From the NCBI RefSeq assembly GCF_003864255.1, contig NZ_QWEZ01000001.1, positions 124,001 to 188,000 on the forward strand: a stretch of 64,000 nt of DNA, read 5' to 3'. Positions within the stretch are counted from its first letter, which is position 1; every line of letters begins with the position of its first letter. Shown in pieces: positions 62,599-64,000 of this stretch. Position numbers and translations under genes: made by a program. A model generated the notes under the pieces. It was not told the DNA's origin. It did no database searches and worked only from the letters and a program-made list of their open reading frames with translations. This stretch comes from Aestuariirhabdus litorea (GTDB taxonomy: Bacteria > Pseudomonadota > Gammaproteobacteria > Pseudomonadales > Aestuariirhabdaceae).

Positions 62599-64000
62599 AT
62601 GATGAAACGATTTGCCCTCCATCTCTCACGCAGTACCTGGTTTGTCGCCCTGGCGCTGGCCCTGTTACTGGGTGCCTACCTTGTGGCTGGACGCCTGCTG
62701 TTACCCTTTCTGGAAAACTATCGGGGGGAGCTCGAAGCGGAGCTTTCCCGACAGCTGGGTGCCCAGGTGTCCATCGAGTCTCTGGAGGGGCAGTTCAGGG
62801 GGTTTAACCCGGCCCTGGTGGCCGGTCAGGTCACGATCGCTCCCAGAGCCTCAAAGGAGGGGGTGAGCGCGAACATTTTGCTGGCATCCTTGTCGGTGGA
62901 GCTGGACTTTTTTGGCTCGCTGCGGGCCCGCAGCCCTTCGGTGCGGGAGTTACTGATTGAGGGACTTGAGCTCTACCTGGCAGAGAACGAGGAGGGGCAG
63001 TGGTCCCTCGCGGGCTGGGAGCCGAGCGCGGAATCCGGTTCCGAACAGCCCCCCCTGACCGAATGGCTATCGGTCTTTGTCCAACAGGTGGAGCGGCAGG
63101 ATCATATCCAGCTCATCGACAGTCGGGTTCAGTTGCAACCCTGGCAGGCAGCGGCTCGCACCATCGACCGGCTGCAACTGGACCTGGTGGACCTGCCGCA
63201 GGGGAAAATCCAGCTCGAGCTGCGTGGCCGGGTCGGTTTCCAGCAGCGGCTGCACCTGACGGCCACCCTTGAGGGCGATTACAGTGACCTCTCCCAGCTG
63301 CGGCTCAATGCCTATCTGGGGGGGGACATGCTGGCGCTGGGGCCCTTGGCCCGGGAGGTGCTGGATCCGCGGGTGCGCGCCCTCAGCCTCAAACCCTCAT
63401 TGTGGTTGAGCTGGGATGGCCAGCGCTGGGTGGCTCGGGGGAATATGGATGTCGGGCGGCTGCAGTTTGAACTCGATGGTCGTGAACAGGTGCTGACTGA
63501 CCTGGGGGTTGAGTTAGCCGCTGATTACCGACCCGGTGATCAGTGGCGCCTGTGGCTGCAAGAGATCCACTTTGCCATGGGAGGCTACCAGTGGCCGCGC
63601 ACCGACCTGTACCTGGAGGGGGATACGGACGGAGCAGTCACCCTGGGTGTTCCCGAGCTCGATCTGGATCAAATAAAAGCGCTGCTGCTGGGTAATGCCC
63701 TGCTCAGCAAGCTCCCCCTCGATCTGCTCTCGACCCTCAACCCCTCGGGGACGCTCGAGCGGGTGCGCTTGCACTACCTGCCGCAGCAGGAGGATTTTGA
63801 GGTCAGCGCTCATCTGGTGGATGTGGCGGTGGATGCCTGGCGCAGCGCACCCTCTGGCAAGGGTATCAATGCCTTTGTTCGCGCCTCCCGCGAGTCAGGC
63901 TACATCAAACTGGATTCCAGCCAGTTTACCCTGGGCCTGACCAAGCTGTTTCGGGAGCCCTGGCACTACCGCAAAGCCCAAGGGTTCCTGTACTGGGAGA
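62599..64000 (+). CDS. yhdP: YhdP-family AsmA-like envelope protein, 3' end beyond window
   Basis: The frame opens at ATG 62599 (or the adjacent ATG 62602) and stays open to the window end, 467 codons. An N-terminal membrane helix (about residues 13-36) is followed by a long beta-rich periplasmic region that begins LEAELSRQLGAQVSIESLEG, as in YhdP/AsmA-like proteins. These very large proteins (over 1,200 residues) bridge the envelope and move phospholipid to the outer membrane. The rng-yhdP order is conserved. Confidence 0.88.
   Translation, partial: MMKRFALHLSRSTWFVALALALLLGAYLVAGRLLLPFLENYRGELEAELSRQLGAQVSIESLEGQFRGFNPALVAGQVTIAPRASKEGVSANILLASLSVELDFFGSLRARSPSVRELLIEGLELYLAENEEGQWSLAGWEPSAESGSEQPPLTEWLSVFVQQVERQDHIQLIDSRVQLQPWQAAARTIDRLQLDLVDLPQGKIQLELRGRVGFQQRLHLTATLEGDYSDLSQLRLNAYLGGDMLALGPLAREVLDPRVRALSLKPSLWLSWDGQRWVARGNMDVGRLQFELDGREQVLTDLGVELAADYRPGDQWRLWLQEIHFAMGGYQWPRTDLYLEGDTDGAVTLGVPELDLDQIKALLLGNALLSKLPLDLLSTLNPSGTLERVRLHYLPQQEDFEVSAHLVDVAVDAWRSAPSGKGINAFVRASRESGYIKLDSSQFTLGLTKLFREPWHYRKAQGFLYWE

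Overview
The window comes from the chromosome of a GC-rich gammaproteobacterium. Three housekeeping blocks have gene orders I recall from Pseudomonas and its marine relatives: hemA-prfA-prmC-moeB diverging from lolB-ispE-tRNA-Gln-prs-rplY-pth-ychF; hpt diverging from upp-uraA; and gatCAB diverging from mreBCD-maf-rng-yhdP. A Pseudomonadales/Oceanospirillales-type organism, probably aquatic, is the best guess; genus cannot be set from the sequence alone. I see no insertion sequence, phage, CRISPR array or rRNA gene.

Region 1 (about 0.25-21.3 kb) is a complete hydrogen-oxidation locus, all on the + strand. First comes an H2-sensing module: soluble PAS histidine kinase HupT and the regulatory [NiFe] hydrogenase HupU/HupV. 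A 470-bp gap then holds a near-consensus sigma-54 promoter and an IHF-like site. Next is a periplasm-facing, Hyd-2-type uptake hydrogenase: Tat-targeted small subunit (HybO type), Fe-S protein HybA, membrane protein HybB and large subunit HybC. Maturation genes follow: protease HybD, a HypC-like chaperone, HybE, HupK, HypA, HypB, HypF, HypC, HypD, HypE and the CO-ligand enzyme HoxX/HypX. The NtrC-type regulator HupR is embedded between hypB and hypF and keeps its sigma-54 contact loop. The inferred circuit is: HupUV senses H2, HupT controls HupR, and HupR with sigma-54 drives the hyb operon.

Region 2 (21.3-33.2 kb) is mixed: an AGCS sodium/amino-acid symporter, a DUF4062 protein, a membrane-anchored methyltransferase, a chemoreceptor, threonine aldolase, a DUF6279 lipoprotein, a small zinc-ribbon protein, a copper-delivery trio (PCuAC, SCO1/SenC and a small membrane protein), a TatD-family hydrolase and a TetR regulator. 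A 543-bp gap at 28.2-28.7 kb has no recognisable gene.

Region 3 (33.2-44.7 kb) holds three tRNA genes (two identical tRNA-Gln and one tRNA-Met) and genes for translation, PRPP, isoprenoid, outer-membrane lipoprotein sorting and tetrapyrrole synthesis. Two perfect palindromes without U-tracts flank tRNA-Met.

Region 4 (44.7-51.1 kb) is a nucleotide second-messenger neighbourhood. A periplasmic-binding-protein-like lipoprotein overlaps a GGDEF protein with a degraded EAL domain. Convergent to it lies a YajG-like lipoprotein, a repeat lipoprotein and a class III adenylate cyclase.

Region 5 (51.2-64 kb) is purine/pyrimidine salvage, the amidotransferase GatCAB and the rod-shape and envelope genes. 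mreC appears to start at an AUU codon. yhdP runs off the right edge, and a DUF3012 lipoprotein gene runs off the left edge.
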